64,000 bases of DNA from the NCBI RefSeq assembly GCF_001411805.1, contig NZ_CP007213.1, positions 2,108,001 through 2,172,000 of the forward strand, written 5' to 3'. This document shows positions 35,469 through 44,070 of the stretch, piece after piece (the stretch's first letter is position 1; the number at the start of each line of letters is the position of its first letter). Made by a program: the position numbers and the translations under genes. The DNA comes from Burkholderia plantarii. Its GTDB lineage: Bacteria > Pseudomonadota > Gammaproteobacteria > Burkholderiales > Burkholderiaceae. The notes under the pieces are model-generated. The model was not told the DNA's origin and ran no database searches. It saw only the letters and a program-made list of their open reading frames with translations.

Positions 35469-36860
35469 ATGAACCCAGCCGCGCTGATCGAAGCCGATCG
35501 TCAACACCTGATCCACCCCGTCGTCAACTACCGCACGCACGAGGCGCGCGGCGTCACCGTGCTCGAATCCGCGCACGGCGTATTCCTGCGCGATGCCCAC
35601 GGCCATACGCTGCTCGACGCGTTCTCGGGCCTGTGGTGCGTCAACGTCGGCTACGGCCGCGACAGCATCGTGAAGGCCGCCGCCGAGCAGATGGCGAAAC
35701 TGCCCTACGCGACCGGCTATTTCCATTTCGGCTCGCCGCCCGCAATCGAGCTGGCCGAGCGGCTCGCGTCGCTCGCGCCGCCGTCGCTGAACCGCGTGTA
35801 CTTCACGCTCGGCGGCTCGGATGCGGTGGACTCCGCGGTGCGTTTCATCACGCACTACTTCAACGCGACCGGCCGGCCGTCGAAAAAGCAGATGATTGCG
35901 CTCGAACGCGGGTATCACGGCTCGTCCTCGGTCGGCGCCGGCCTCACCGCGCTGCCGGCCTTTCACCGCCATTTCGACCTGCCGCGCCCGGAGCAGCACC
36001 ATATTCCGTCGCCCTACCCGTACCGCCACCCGCTCGGCGACGATCCCGAGGCGCTGATCGCCGCGTCGGTCGCCGCGCTGGAGGCCAAGGTCGCCGAACT
36101 CGGCGCGGACCACGTCGCGGCGTTCTTCTGCGAGCCCGTGCAGGGCTCGGGCGGCGTGATCGTGCCGCCGGCGGGCTGGCTGCGCGCCATGCGCGACGCG
36201 TGCCGGCGCCTCGGCATCCTGTTCGTCGCCGACGAGGTGATCACCGGCTTCGGCCGCACCGGCCCGCTGTTCGCCTGCGAGGCCGAACGGGTCGAACCGG
36301 ACCTGATGACCGTCGCGAAGGGGCTGACCGCCGGCTATGCGCCGATGGGCGCGGTGCTGATGTCCGACGAAATCTACGAGGGCCTCGCGGGCAGCCGCTC
36401 GGAGTCCGCCGTGGTCGGACACGGCCACACGTATTCCGCGCATCCGGTGAGCGCGGCGATCGGCCTGGAGGTGCTGAGGCTCTATCACGAAGGCGGCCTG
36501 CTCGCGAACGGCCAGGCGATGGCGCCGCGCTTCGCCGCGGGGCTCGACGCGCTGCGCGCGCATCCGCTCGTCGGCGACGCGCGTTCGATAGGCCTGCTCG
36601 GCGCGCTCGAGCTGGTGGCCGACAAGGCGCGCAAGACGCGCTTCGACCCGGCGCTGGACCTGCCCGACCGGATCGCCCGGACCGCCTACGCGAACGGCGT
36701 GACGTTCCGTGCATTCGGCGACGGCGTGCTCGGTTTCGCGCCGGCGCTGAGCTTCTCCGCGGGCGAGTTCGACCTGCTGTTCGAACGCGTGCGCAAGACC
36801 CTCGACGACGTGCTGGCCGACCCGGCCGTGCTGCGCGCGCTGGACCTCGCGCACGCGTAG
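35469..36860 (+). CDS. Class III PLP-dependent aminotransferase (omega-amino acid:pyruvate type)
   Basis: This 463-aa fold-type I aminotransferase has the cofactor lysine in LMTVAKGLTAGYAPMGAVL. The preceding aspartate lies in ILFVADEVITGFGRTG. PLP-contact segments include GGSDAVDSAVR and GYHGSSSVGAG. The GYFHFGSPPAIELAERL segment resembles the SpuC/PuuE-type and omega-amino acid aminotransferases that act on putrescine, beta-alanine or 4-aminobutyrate. The semialdehyde dehydrogenase at 37543 would oxidise the resulting semialdehyde. An Lrp-type regulator lies between them. The exact amine donor is not readable. Confidence 0.87.
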   Translation: MNPAALIEADRQHLIHPVVNYRTHEARGVTVLESAHGVFLRDAHGHTLLDAFSGLWCVNVGYGRDSIVKAAAEQMAKLPYATGYFHFGSPPAIELAERLASLAPPSLNRVYFTLGGSDAVDSAVRFITHYFNATGRPSKKQMIALERGYHGSSSVGAGLTALPAFHRHFDLPRPEQHHIPSPYPYRHPLGDDPEALIAASVAALEAKVAELGADHVAAFFCEPVQGSGGVIVPPAGWLRAMRDACRRLGILFVADEVITGFGRTGPLFACEAERVEPDLMTVAKGLTAGYAPMGAVLMSDEIYEGLAGSRSESAVVGHGHTYSAHPVSAAIGLEVLRLYHEGGLLANGQAMAPRFAAGLDALRAHPLVGDARSIGLLGALELVADKARKTRFDPALDLPDRIARTAYANGVTFRAFGDGVLGFAPALSFSAGEFDLLFERVRKTLDDVLADPAVLRALDLAHA

Positions 36861-36949
36861 CCGCCACCGGCCCGGCGAGGGAAAGCCGGGCTTGTGGCGA
36901 GCATCGATCGACTCTACAGTGACCGGACATTCCATTTACGCCTTCTCAC

Positions 36950-37447
36950 GTGAACATGACGGACAGCAAGCTGGATCGCATCGACCTGCGCATCCTCTCC
37001 CAGTTGCAAAAGCGCGGTCGCATGACCAACGTCGAGCTTGCCGAGGCGGTCGGGCTGTCGCCCAGCCCGTGCCTGATCCGCGTGAAGCGGCTCGAGAAGG
37101 CCGGCTACATCGGCGGCTACGGCGCGCACATCCAGCTCGAGAAACTCGGCGACGTGCAGGTCGTGTTCACCGAGGTCACGCTCGCCGACCACCGGCGCGA
37201 GGATTTCGACCGGTTCGTCGCGGCGATCCGCGTGGTCGACGAGATCGTCGAGTGCCATCTCGCGAGCGGCGGCTACGACTATCTGCTCAAGTTCATCACG
37301 CGCAGCGTGAGCCATTACCAGACGATCGTCGAAGGGCTGCTGGAGCAGAACATCGGCATCGAGAAGTATTTCAGCTACGTGATCATCAAGTCGCCGTTCG
37401 TCAAACGGCACTACCCACTCGAATCGCTGTTCGGCGACCGGCACTGA
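36950..37447 (+). CDS. Lrp/AsnC-family transcriptional regulator
   Basis: This 165-aa Lrp-type regulator has N-terminal helix-turn-helix DRIDLRILSQLQKRGRMTNVELAEAVGLSPSPCLIRVKRLEKAGYIGGY. It is followed by the RAM ligand-binding domain, including VVDEIVECHLASGGYDYLLKFITRS. The GTG at 36950 and ATG at 36956 are both possible starts, and neither has a strong ribosome binding site. It lies between the aminotransferase (89 bases upstream) and the semialdehyde dehydrogenase genes, all on the plus strand. It probably controls these genes in response to an amino acid, as for related BkdR/PutR proteins. Confidence 0.88.
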   Translation: MNMTDSKLDRIDLRILSQLQKRGRMTNVELAEAVGLSPSPCLIRVKRLEKAGYIGGYGAHIQLEKLGDVQVVFTEVTLADHRREDFDRFVAAIRVVDEIVECHLASGGYDYLLKFITRSVSHYQTIVEGLLEQNIGIEKYFSYVIIKSPFVKRHYPLESLFGDRH

Positions 37448-37542
37448 TGGATCGCGGCCGGCAACCTCGAACGCGGCAGTCCGCTGCCCGCGCGGGGCCG
37501 CCGCGCCCCGCGCCGCCGTATCGCCCCATCCAAGGACCCGCC

Positions 37543-39015
37543 ATGCCGCTTACGCTGAACCGAACCGAACTGCTGCGCGCCGCCAACCTGATCGACGGCG
37601 GGTGGCGGGACGCGCTCGACGGCGCGCGCTTCGAGGTCGTCGATCCGGCGACGCTCGAAACCGTCGCCCAGGCCCCCGACAGCGGCGCGGCCGACGCGCG
37701 CGCCGCGACCGACGCGGCCGCGCGCGCGCTGCCCGCGTGGCGCGCGACGCCCGCCCGGGAACGCGCCGCGATCCTGCGCGCCTGGCACGCGGCGATCGTC
37801 GCGCACACCGACGATCTCGCGAAGCTGATGTCGCGCGAACAGGGCAAGCCGCTCGCCGAGGCGCGCGGCGAAGTCGCCTACGGCGCATCCTACGTGCTGT
37901 GGTTCGCGGAGGAGGCCACGCGCGCCTACGGCGACCTGATTCCGCAGCAGCAGCGCGGCAAGCGGCTGAGCGCGGTCAAGGAGCCGATCGGCGTCGTCGC
38001 CGCGATCACGCCGTGGAATTTCCCGCTCGCGATGATCGCGCGCAAGATCGCCCCCGCGCTCGCCGCCGGCTGCACGGTGGTGGCGAAGCCGGCGGAGGAC
38101 ACGCCGCTGACCGCGCTCGCGCTCGCGTTCCTCGCGCAGGAGGCGGGCGTGCCGCCCGGCGTGCTGAACATGATCGCCGCGTCGCGCGAGCACGGCGTGG
38201 CCGCGGTGGCCGACTGGCTCGCGGACGGCCGCGTGCGCAAGATCACGTTCACCGGCTCGACGCCCGTCGGCAAGCTGCTCGCCCGCGAATCGGCCGCGAC
38301 GCTCAAGAAGCTGTCGCTGGAGCTCGGCGGCAATGCGCCCTTCATCGTGTTCGACGACGCCGAACTCGACGCCGCCGTCGACGGGCTGATGGCCGCCAAG
38401 TTCCGCAACGGCGGCCAGACCTGCGTGTCGCCGAATCGCGTGTACGTGCAGGCCGGCGTCTACGAAGCCTTCGCCGCGAAGCTCGCCGGGCGCGTGGCCG
38501 CGCTGAAGGTCGCGCCGGCCACCGACCCGGCCGCGCAAATCGGCCCGATGATCAATGCGCGCGCGGTCGACAAGATCGCGCGCCATGTGGGCGACGCCAT
38601 CGAGCTCGGCGCCCGCGTGCTGACGGGCGGCAGGCGCCTGCCCGAACTCGGGCCGAACTTCTACGCGCCGACCGTGCTGGCCGACGCCGCCGCCGGGATG
38701 CAGCTGAGCTGCGAGGAAACCTTCGGCCCGATCGCCGCGCTGTTTCCGTTCGACACCGAGGACCAGGCGGTGGCCGCCGCGAACGACACGCCGTTCGGGC
38801 TCGCCGCGTATTTCTACACGCAGGACGTGCGGCGCATCGCGCGCGTGTCGGCGCGGCTCGCAACCGGCATCGTCGGGATCAACGAAGGCGCGCTGGCGAG
38901 CGAGGCCGCGCCGTTCGGCGGCGTGAAGGAATCGGGCTACGGCCGCGAAGGCTCGCGCTACGGCCTCGACGACTATCTGTCGATCAAATACCTGTGTCAA
39001 GGCGGACTCGACTGA
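37543..39015 (+). CDS. Succinate-semialdehyde dehydrogenase (GabD-like)
   Basis: This 490-aa aldehyde dehydrogenase starts LLRAANLIDGGWRDAL. It has TPWNFPLAMIARKIAPALAAGC, FTGSTPVGKLL, general base in LELGGNAPFIVFDD and catalytic cysteine in NGGQTCVSPNRVYV. The C-terminus carries EAAPFGGVKESGYGREGSRYG. This pattern is that of GabD/glutarate-semialdehyde dehydrogenases, which oxidise the semialdehyde from 4- or 5-carbon omega-amino acids. AAGGA precedes ATG 37543. It completes an aminotransferase-Lrp-dehydrogenase unit, an arrangement typical of GABA-like amino acid catabolism. Confidence 0.87.
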   Translation: MPLTLNRTELLRAANLIDGGWRDALDGARFEVVDPATLETVAQAPDSGAADARAATDAAARALPAWRATPARERAAILRAWHAAIVAHTDDLAKLMSREQGKPLAEARGEVAYGASYVLWFAEEATRAYGDLIPQQQRGKRLSAVKEPIGVVAAITPWNFPLAMIARKIAPALAAGCTVVAKPAEDTPLTALALAFLAQEAGVPPGVLNMIAASREHGVAAVADWLADGRVRKITFTGSTPVGKLLARESAATLKKLSLELGGNAPFIVFDDAELDAAVDGLMAAKFRNGGQTCVSPNRVYVQAGVYEAFAAKLAGRVAALKVAPATDPAAQIGPMINARAVDKIARHVGDAIELGARVLTGGRRLPELGPNFYAPTVLADAAAGMQLSCEETFGPIAALFPFDTEDQAVAAANDTPFGLAAYFYTQDVRRIARVSARLATGIVGINEGALASEAAPFGGVKESGYGREGSRYGLDDYLSIKYLCQGGLD

Positions 39016-39478
39016 ACGGCGCGACGCCTCGGGCGCCTTGGGCGCCTCGCGTCCGGGAGCGGCCTGCCCGGGCGGCGGCTCGCGCATCCGCCGCCGCGCC
39101 ACGACCCGCAGGCGCCACGCGCCCGTCGCGGCAGGCATGATCGGCCGGCGCCGGCGCAATCGCGGCGCGCCCGCCGCGAGCGAGCCCCGGCAGGCGGCGC
39201 GGCCGCCAGACCCGCGCGGCCGAAACCGGGCGGGACCGCATGCCCGGCAGCGCTTGCGAACGCCCGCCTTGGGGCCCGGCACCGGCCGCGCCCTCGCCCC
39301 TCGCCCCTCGCCCCTCGCCCCTCGCCCCTCGCTCCTCGCGCCGCCGTGCCGACGCCTGCCGTCCGACCGCTTCGGTCCCGGCGCGACAAAGCAAATCACA
39401 AATCCTTGGTTGCCGCGCCCCCGCCGGCATGCCACGCTGACCGGTTTAGACCATCCGCTCCGGCGCGCCGCCCCCACG
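39016..39478. other. Gene-free region with a CGCCCCT heptamer repeat
   Basis: No gene is supported in these 463 bases. At 39295-39336 the heptamer CGCCCCT occurs five times exactly and once as CGCTCCT. Close to the next gene an AT-richer segment contains AAATCCTTGGTT (39400-39411). A similar AAAATCCTTAG (40966-40976) lies before the GntR gene. The heptamer array is about 140 bases upstream of the monooxygenase start and might vary in length. Confidence 0.65.
39295..39336. repeat. Heptamer tandem repeat CGCCCCT x 6
   Basis: Five perfect and one near-perfect copies of CGCCCCT run without gaps. The length of the unit is not a multiple of three and it lies outside genes, upstream of the LLM monooxygenase gene. 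Slippage could change promoter spacing. Confidence 0.9.
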
Positions 39479-40861
39479 ATGACGACCCGCAAGCCGATCC
39501 GCCTGAACGCGTTCAACATGAACTGCGTCGGCCACATCAACCACGGCCTCTGGACGCACCCGCGCGACCGCTCGGCCGACTACCACACGCTCTCGTACTG
39601 GACCGACCTCGCGCGCCTGCTCGAACGCGGGCTGTTCGACGGCCTGTTCATCGCCGACATCGTGGGCGTCTACGACGTATACGGCCAGTCGCTCGACCTC
39701 ACGCTGCGCGAGTCGATCCAGCTGCCCGTCAACGATCCGATGCTGCTGGTCTCGGCGATGGCCGCCGCCACGCGCCACCTCGGCTTCGGCATCACCGTGA
39801 ACCTGACCTACGAGGCGCCCTACCTGCTCGCGCGCCGCTTCTCGACGCTCGACCATCTGAGCGGCGGGCGGATCGGCTGGAACATCGTGACCGGCTACCT
39901 CGACAGCGCCGCGCGCGCGATGGGCCTGACCGGGCAGATCGCGCACGACGAACGCTACGATCGCGCCGACGAATATCTCGAAGTGGCCTACAAGCTCTGG
40001 GAAGGCAGCTGGGAAGACGGCGCCGTGCGGCGCGACCGGGCCGCGCGCGTGTTCGCCGATCCGGCCAGGGTGCATCGCATCGCGCACCACGGCCGCTTCT
40101 ACGAGGTGGACGGCTACCATCTCGCCGAGCCGTCGCCGCAGCGCACGCCGGTGCTGTTCCAGGCCGGCTCGTCGGGGCGCGGCCAGACGTTCGCGGCGCG
40201 CCACGCCGAATGCGTGTTCGTGTCGAGCGGCAGCCGCGAGGGCACGCGCCAGCTGGTGGCCGCGCTGCGCCGGCAGGCCGCCGAGGCGGGCCGCGACCCG
40301 GCCGATCTGAAGATCTTCATGGGCGTGACGGTGATCGTGGGCCGCACCGAGGCCGAGGCGCGCGACAAGCATGCCGAGTACGCGCGCCACGCGAGCCCCG
40401 AGGCCGGCCTCGCGCATTTCGCGGCCGGCACCGGCGTGGACTACGCGGCCTTCGACCTCGACGACGAGATCACGCCGGCCGACGGCAGCAAGCCGCGCGG
40501 CATCGAATCGTCGGTGCAGCGCGTGACCGACGGCCGGCGCGGCATGACCGTGCGCGACCTGCTCGGCCAGATGGCGCTCGGCGGCCGCTACGCGACCATC
40601 GTCGGCGACCCCGTGCAGGTGGCCGACGCGCTGACCGGCTGGATCGACGACACCGACATCGACGGCTTCAACCTCGCGCGCGCCGTCACGCCCGAGAGCT
40701 ACGAGGACTTCATCGACCTCGTGATTCCCGAACTGCAATCGCGCGGCCGCTACAAGACCGAATACGCCGAGGGCACGCTGCGCGAGAAGCTGTTCGGCGC
40801 CGGCCCGACGCTGCCGGACACGCACGCGGGCGCCGGCTACCGGCGCGGCAACGCGCGCTGA
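39479..40861 (+). CDS. LLM-class flavin-dependent monooxygenase (NtaA/SnaA/DszA/SoxA family)
   Basis: This 460-aa luciferase-like monooxygenase belongs to the NtaA/DszA group. It begins RKPIRLNAFNMNCVGHINHGLWTHPRDRSADYHTLSYWTDLARLLERGLFDGLFIADIVG. RFSTLDHLSGGRIGWNIVTGYLDSAARAMG and PVLFQAGSSGRGQTFAARHAECVFV, both typical flavin/substrate segments, follow. Such enzymes use FMNH2 and O2 to attack chelators, sulfones or other organosulfur/nitrogen compounds, and need a separate flavin reductase; none is nearby. ATG 39479 lies close to the family start. The next genes encode a GntR regulator and a redox module, so a link to sulfur scavenging is possible. Confidence 0.85.
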   Translation: MTTRKPIRLNAFNMNCVGHINHGLWTHPRDRSADYHTLSYWTDLARLLERGLFDGLFIADIVGVYDVYGQSLDLTLRESIQLPVNDPMLLVSAMAAATRHLGFGITVNLTYEAPYLLARRFSTLDHLSGGRIGWNIVTGYLDSAARAMGLTGQIAHDERYDRADEYLEVAYKLWEGSWEDGAVRRDRAARVFADPARVHRIAHHGRFYEVDGYHLAEPSPQRTPVLFQAGSSGRGQTFAARHAECVFVSSGSREGTRQLVAALRRQAAEAGRDPADLKIFMGVTVIVGRTEAEARDKHAEYARHASPEAGLAHFAAGTGVDYAAFDLDDEITPADGSKPRGIESSVQRVTDGRRGMTVRDLLGQMALGGRYATIVGDPVQVADALTGWIDDTDIDGFNLARAVTPESYEDFIDLVIPELQSRGRYKTEYAEGTLREKLFGAGPTLPDTHAGAGYRRGNAR

Positions 40862-41016
40862 CGCGAACCGGCGGCGTACCAGCGAACCCACCCGCAAGCG
40901 CGCGCCCGCCCGGGCACGCGCTGCGACGACGCTTTCCACGCCGCGGCATCACCCCTCGCAAACCGAAAATCCTTAGCAGGATCGCTTGGTTTGGCGCGCA
41001 ACGGCCGCCCCCTACA

Positions 41017-41040
41017 CTTGTCATGTCTTGTCATGACAAG
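41017..41040. promoter_or_regulatory. GntR operator: palindrome CTTGTCATGACAAG plus a direct half-site
   Basis: CTTGTCATGACAAG (41027-41040) is a perfect 14-bp palindrome, and its left half CTTGTCATG also occurs at 41017-41025, one 10-bp turn upstream. A promoter TTGGCG-N16-TACACT (40991-40996 and 41013-41018) would place the transcription start inside the palindrome, 20 or so bases before the GntR ATG. This is the layout expected for autorepression by the GntR protein. Confidence 0.7.
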
Positions 41041-41046
41041 TTGACC

Positions 41047-41817
41047 ATGTCGAAAGCCCCTCTCCTTGCGCTGCATCCGCAGCCGCTCTACCAGCAGATC
41101 AAGGACGCACTGCGCGCGCGCATCCTCGACGGCAGCTACGCGCCGCACGGCAGGATGCCGTCCGAGCACGAACTCTGCGCGATGTACGGCGTGAGCCGCA
41201 TCACCGTGCGCCAGGCGCTCGGCGACCTGCAGAAGGAAGGGCTGGTGTTTCGCCTGCACGGCAAGGGCACCTTCGTCTCGAAGCCCAAGGCGTTCCAGAA
41301 CGTGGCGTCGCTGCAAGGCTTTGCCGAGGCGATGTCGTCGATGGGCTACGAGATCGTGAACCAGCTGCGCAGCCTGCGGACGGTCAGGGCGGACCGTCGG
41401 GTGGCCGCGAAGCTCGGCCTGCCCGAGGGCGCCGGCGTGACCGAGATCCACCGCGTGCGGCTGCTCAACCGCGAGCCGGTGTCGCTGGAGGTGACCTGGG
41501 TACCGGAGGCGCTCGGCAGGCGGCTCGCGAACGCGGATCTCGCCACGCGCGACATCTTCCTGATCCTCGAGAACGACTGCGGCGTGCCGCTCGGCCATGC
41601 GGACCTGTCGATCGACGCGATCCTCGCCGACGACGACATCGTCGCGGCGCTGCGCGTGGAGGACGGCAGCCCGGTGCTGCGCATCGAGCGGCTCACGCAC
41701 GACGAGGCGGGCCGGCCGGTGGACTACGAACACCTGTATTTCCGCGGCGACGCGTTCCAGTACCGGCTGCGCGTCGATCGCCGCAAACCTGGCGGACATC
41801 AGAGGAACTCGCGATGA
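41047..41817 (+). CDS. GntR-family regulator, HutC/UTRA subfamily
   Basis: This 256-aa regulator has an N-terminal GntR winged helix (PLYQQIKDALRARILDGSYAPHGRMPSEHELCAMYGVSRITVRQALGDLQKEGLVFRLHGKGTFV). A UTRA effector domain (LQGFAEAMSSMGYEIVNQLRSL to VDYEHLYFRGDAFQYRLRVDR) follows. ATG 41047 lies 6 bases after a perfect palindrome that probably is its operator; no ribosome binding site is visible, so the leader is short. The stop overlaps the ATG of the AprA-like gene (ATGA), which shows that regulator and module are one operon. The effector is unknown. Confidence 0.88.
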   Translation: MSKAPLLALHPQPLYQQIKDALRARILDGSYAPHGRMPSEHELCAMYGVSRITVRQALGDLQKEGLVFRLHGKGTFVSKPKAFQNVASLQGFAEAMSSMGYEIVNQLRSLRTVRADRRVAAKLGLPEGAGVTEIHRVRLLNREPVSLEVTWVPEALGRRLANADLATRDIFLILENDCGVPLGHADLSIDAILADDDIVAALRVEDGSPVLRIERLTHDEAGRPVDYEHLYFRGDAFQYRLRVDRRKPGGHQRNSR

Positions 41818-43589
41818 ACACCGAAGTACACGATTACGACCTGGTGGTGGTGGGCGGCGGCACGGCCGGCCCGATGGCGGCGATCAAGGCGAAGGAGCGC
41901 AACCCGGCGCTGCGCGTGCTGCTGCTGGAGAAAGCCAACGTCAAGCGCAGCGGCGCGATCTCGATGGGCATGGACGGCCTCAACAACGCGATCATCCCCG
42001 GCCACGCCACGCCCGAGCAGTACACGCGCGAGATCACCATCGCCAACGACGGCATCGTCGATCAATCGGCCGTCTACGCCTACGCGAAGCACAGCTTCAC
42101 CACCATCGAGCAGCTCGACCGCTGGGGCGTGAAGTTCGAGAAGGACGGCAACGGCGACTACGCGGTGAAGAAGGTCCACCACATGGGCGCCTACGTGCTG
42201 CCGATGCCGGAGGGCCACGACATCAAGAAGATCCTGTACCGGCAGCTCAAGCGCGCGCGCATCGCGATCACCAACCGGATCGTCGCCACGCGCGTGCTGA
42301 CCGACGCGCAGGGCCGCGCGGCCGGCGTGCTGGGCTTCGACTGCCGCACCGCGCAATTCCACGTGATCCGCGCCAAGGCCGTGATCCTCTGCTGCGGCGC
42401 GGCCGGTCGGCTCGGGCTGCCGGCCTCGGGCTACCTGATGGGCACCTACGAGAACCCGACCAACGCCGGCGACGGCTACGCGATGGCCTATCACGCCGGC
42501 GCCGCGCTCGCGAACCTCGAATGCTTCCAGATCAACCCGCTGATCAAGGACTACAACGGCCCGGCCTGCGCCTACGTGACGGGGCCGCTCGGCGGCTTCA
42601 CCGCGAACGGCAACGGCGAGCGCTTCATCGAATGCGACTACTGGAGCGGCCAGATGATGTGGGAGTTCTACCAGGAGCTGCAAAGCGGGCGCGGCCCGGT
42701 GTTCCTGAAGCTCGACCATCTCGCAGAGGAAACCATCCGCACCATCGAGCAGATCCTGCACACCAACGAGCGGCCGAGCCGCGGCCGCTTCCACGAAGGG
42801 CGCGGCACCGACTACCGGCACCGGATGGTGGAAATGCACATCTCCGAGATCGGCTTGTGCAGCGGCCACAGCGCCTCGGGCGTGTACGTGGACGAGCACG
42901 CTCGCACCACCGTGCCGGGCCTCTACGCGGCCGGCGACATGGCCGCGGTGCCGCACAACTACATGCTGGGCGCGTTCACCTACGGCTGGTTCGCGGGCGC
43001 GCACGCGGCCGACGAGATCGCGGGCCGCGAGCTGGCGCCCGTCGACGACGCGCAGGTGGCGGCCGAGCGCGAGCGCGTGCTGGCGCCGCTGCAACGCGAG
43101 CATGGGCTCGCGCCGGCGCAGGTCGAATACAAGCTGCGGCGCATGGTGAACGACTACCTGCAGCCGCCGAAGGTCACGCGCAAGATGGAGATCGGCCTGC
43201 AGCGCTTCGCCGAGATCGCCGAGGACATCGGCGCGCTCAAGGCCAGCCATCCGCACGAGCTGATGCGCGCCGCCGAGGTCGGCGCGATCCGCGACTGCGC
43301 CGAGATGGCCGCGCGCGCCTCGCTGTTTCGCACCGAAAGCCGCTGGGGGCTCTACCACCATCGCGTCGATCATCCGCGGCGCAACGATCGCGACTGGTTC
43401 TGCCATACCCATCTGCGCCGCGATGCCGACGGCCGCATGGTCAGCGAGAAACGCGCGATCGAGCCTTACGTGGTGCCGGTGTCCGACCACGAACTCGGCG
43501 CCTATTCCCGACTGCGCATCCGCGAGCCGGGCGCGGCGGGCACCGTCACGCCCCCCGCCGCGGCACCCCATCCGCTCACGGCCCACTGA
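41814..43589 (+). CDS. AprA/fumarate-reductase-like FAD flavoprotein subunit
   Basis: This 591-aa flavoprotein belongs to the fumarate reductase/succinate dehydrogenase/APS reductase alpha-subunit superfamily. The FAD motif is YDLVVVGGGTAGPMAAIKAKERNP, followed by NVKRSGAISMGMDGLNNAIIPG, VILCCGAAGRLGLP and GLYAAGDMAAVPHNYMLGAFTYGWFAG. The C-terminal helical part contains ASLFRTESRWGLYHHRVDHP, as in AprA rather than FrdA. It overlaps the GntR gene and is followed after 11 bases by a ferredoxin gene that would be its electron partner, the same pairing as AprA-AprB. However, AprB's C-terminal extension is missing from the partner, and no sat or hdr genes are present, so true APS reductase activity is doubtful. 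Confidence 0.82.
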   Translation: MNTEVHDYDLVVVGGGTAGPMAAIKAKERNPALRVLLLEKANVKRSGAISMGMDGLNNAIIPGHATPEQYTREITIANDGIVDQSAVYAYAKHSFTTIEQLDRWGVKFEKDGNGDYAVKKVHHMGAYVLPMPEGHDIKKILYRQLKRARIAITNRIVATRVLTDAQGRAAGVLGFDCRTAQFHVIRAKAVILCCGAAGRLGLPASGYLMGTYENPTNAGDGYAMAYHAGAALANLECFQINPLIKDYNGPACAYVTGPLGGFTANGNGERFIECDYWSGQMMWEFYQELQSGRGPVFLKLDHLAEETIRTIEQILHTNERPSRGRFHEGRGTDYRHRMVEMHISEIGLCSGHSASGVYVDEHARTTVPGLYAAGDMAAVPHNYMLGAFTYGWFAGAHAADEIAGRELAPVDDAQVAAERERVLAPLQREHGLAPAQVEYKLRRMVNDYLQPPKVTRKMEIGLQRFAEIAEDIGALKASHPHELMRAAEVGAIRDCAEMAARASLFRTESRWGLYHHRVDHPRRNDRDWFCHTHLRRDADGRMVSEKRAIEPYVVPVSDHELGAYSRLRIREPGAAGTVTPPAAAPHPLTAH

Positions 43590-43600
43590 GGAACACCGCC

Positions 43601-43846
43601 ATGCCCACCACGCCGCACGACATCCTGCAACGCAGCAGCGCGCCCGTCACGATCGACGCGGGGCTCTGCATCGCCGACAAGGGCTGCACCGTCTGCGTCG
43701 ACGTCTGCCCGCTCGACCTGCTCGCGATCGACGCCACCACCGGCAAGGCCTACATGCAGTTCGACGAATGCTGGTACTGCCTGCCCTGCGAGCGCGACTG
43801 CCCGACCGGCGCCGTGAAGGTGGCGATTCCGTATCTGCTGCGCTGA
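43601..43846 (+). CDS. Small 2x[4Fe-4S] ferredoxin, AprB-like
   Basis: This 81-aa ferredoxin has two cluster motifs: CIADKGCTVCVDVCP (C-x5-C-x2-C-x3-CP) and CWYCLPCERDCP (C-x2-C-x2-C-x3-CP). Eight cysteines therefore can hold two [4Fe-4S] clusters. The order and the aromatic WY between cysteines resemble the N-terminal part of AprB, but it is shorter. GAGGAAC precedes ATG 43601. It should pass electrons to or from the flavoprotein encoded immediately upstream. Confidence 0.9.
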   Translation: MPTTPHDILQRSSAPVTIDAGLCIADKGCTVCVDVCPLDLLAIDATTGKAYMQFDECWYCLPCERDCPTGAVKVAIPYLLR

Positions 43847-44070
43847 CGGCGCCGCCGACACCACGACGGGCAACCGGCGAAGCCGGCATCGCATGCCCGA
43901 TGCGCCGCGCGCCTTCGATGCGAGGCCGCCCGAGCGCGGCGCCTGGCGCGAACCGGGCCGCCGCTGCCAAGGCGGCGGCCTGAACGGCGGGGCGTCGCCC
44001 AGGCACGCGGCCCGGCATCGACGCGCGCCTGCCCGCCCGATTCCACCGCCCCACACCGAGAAACCGACCG

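Noticed and set aside
39016..39430. Frames translating the heptamer as RGAREGRGAR-like repeats
   Set aside because: Simple-sequence artefact; the frames run into the shadow of the flanking genes and lack start signals.
41814..43846. Dissimilatory adenylylsulfate reductase (aprBA)
   Set aside because: The flavoprotein is AprA-like, but the ferredoxin lacks the AprB C-terminal extension and no sat, qmo, hdr or dsr genes are near. Kept as an uncharacterised AprA-like system.
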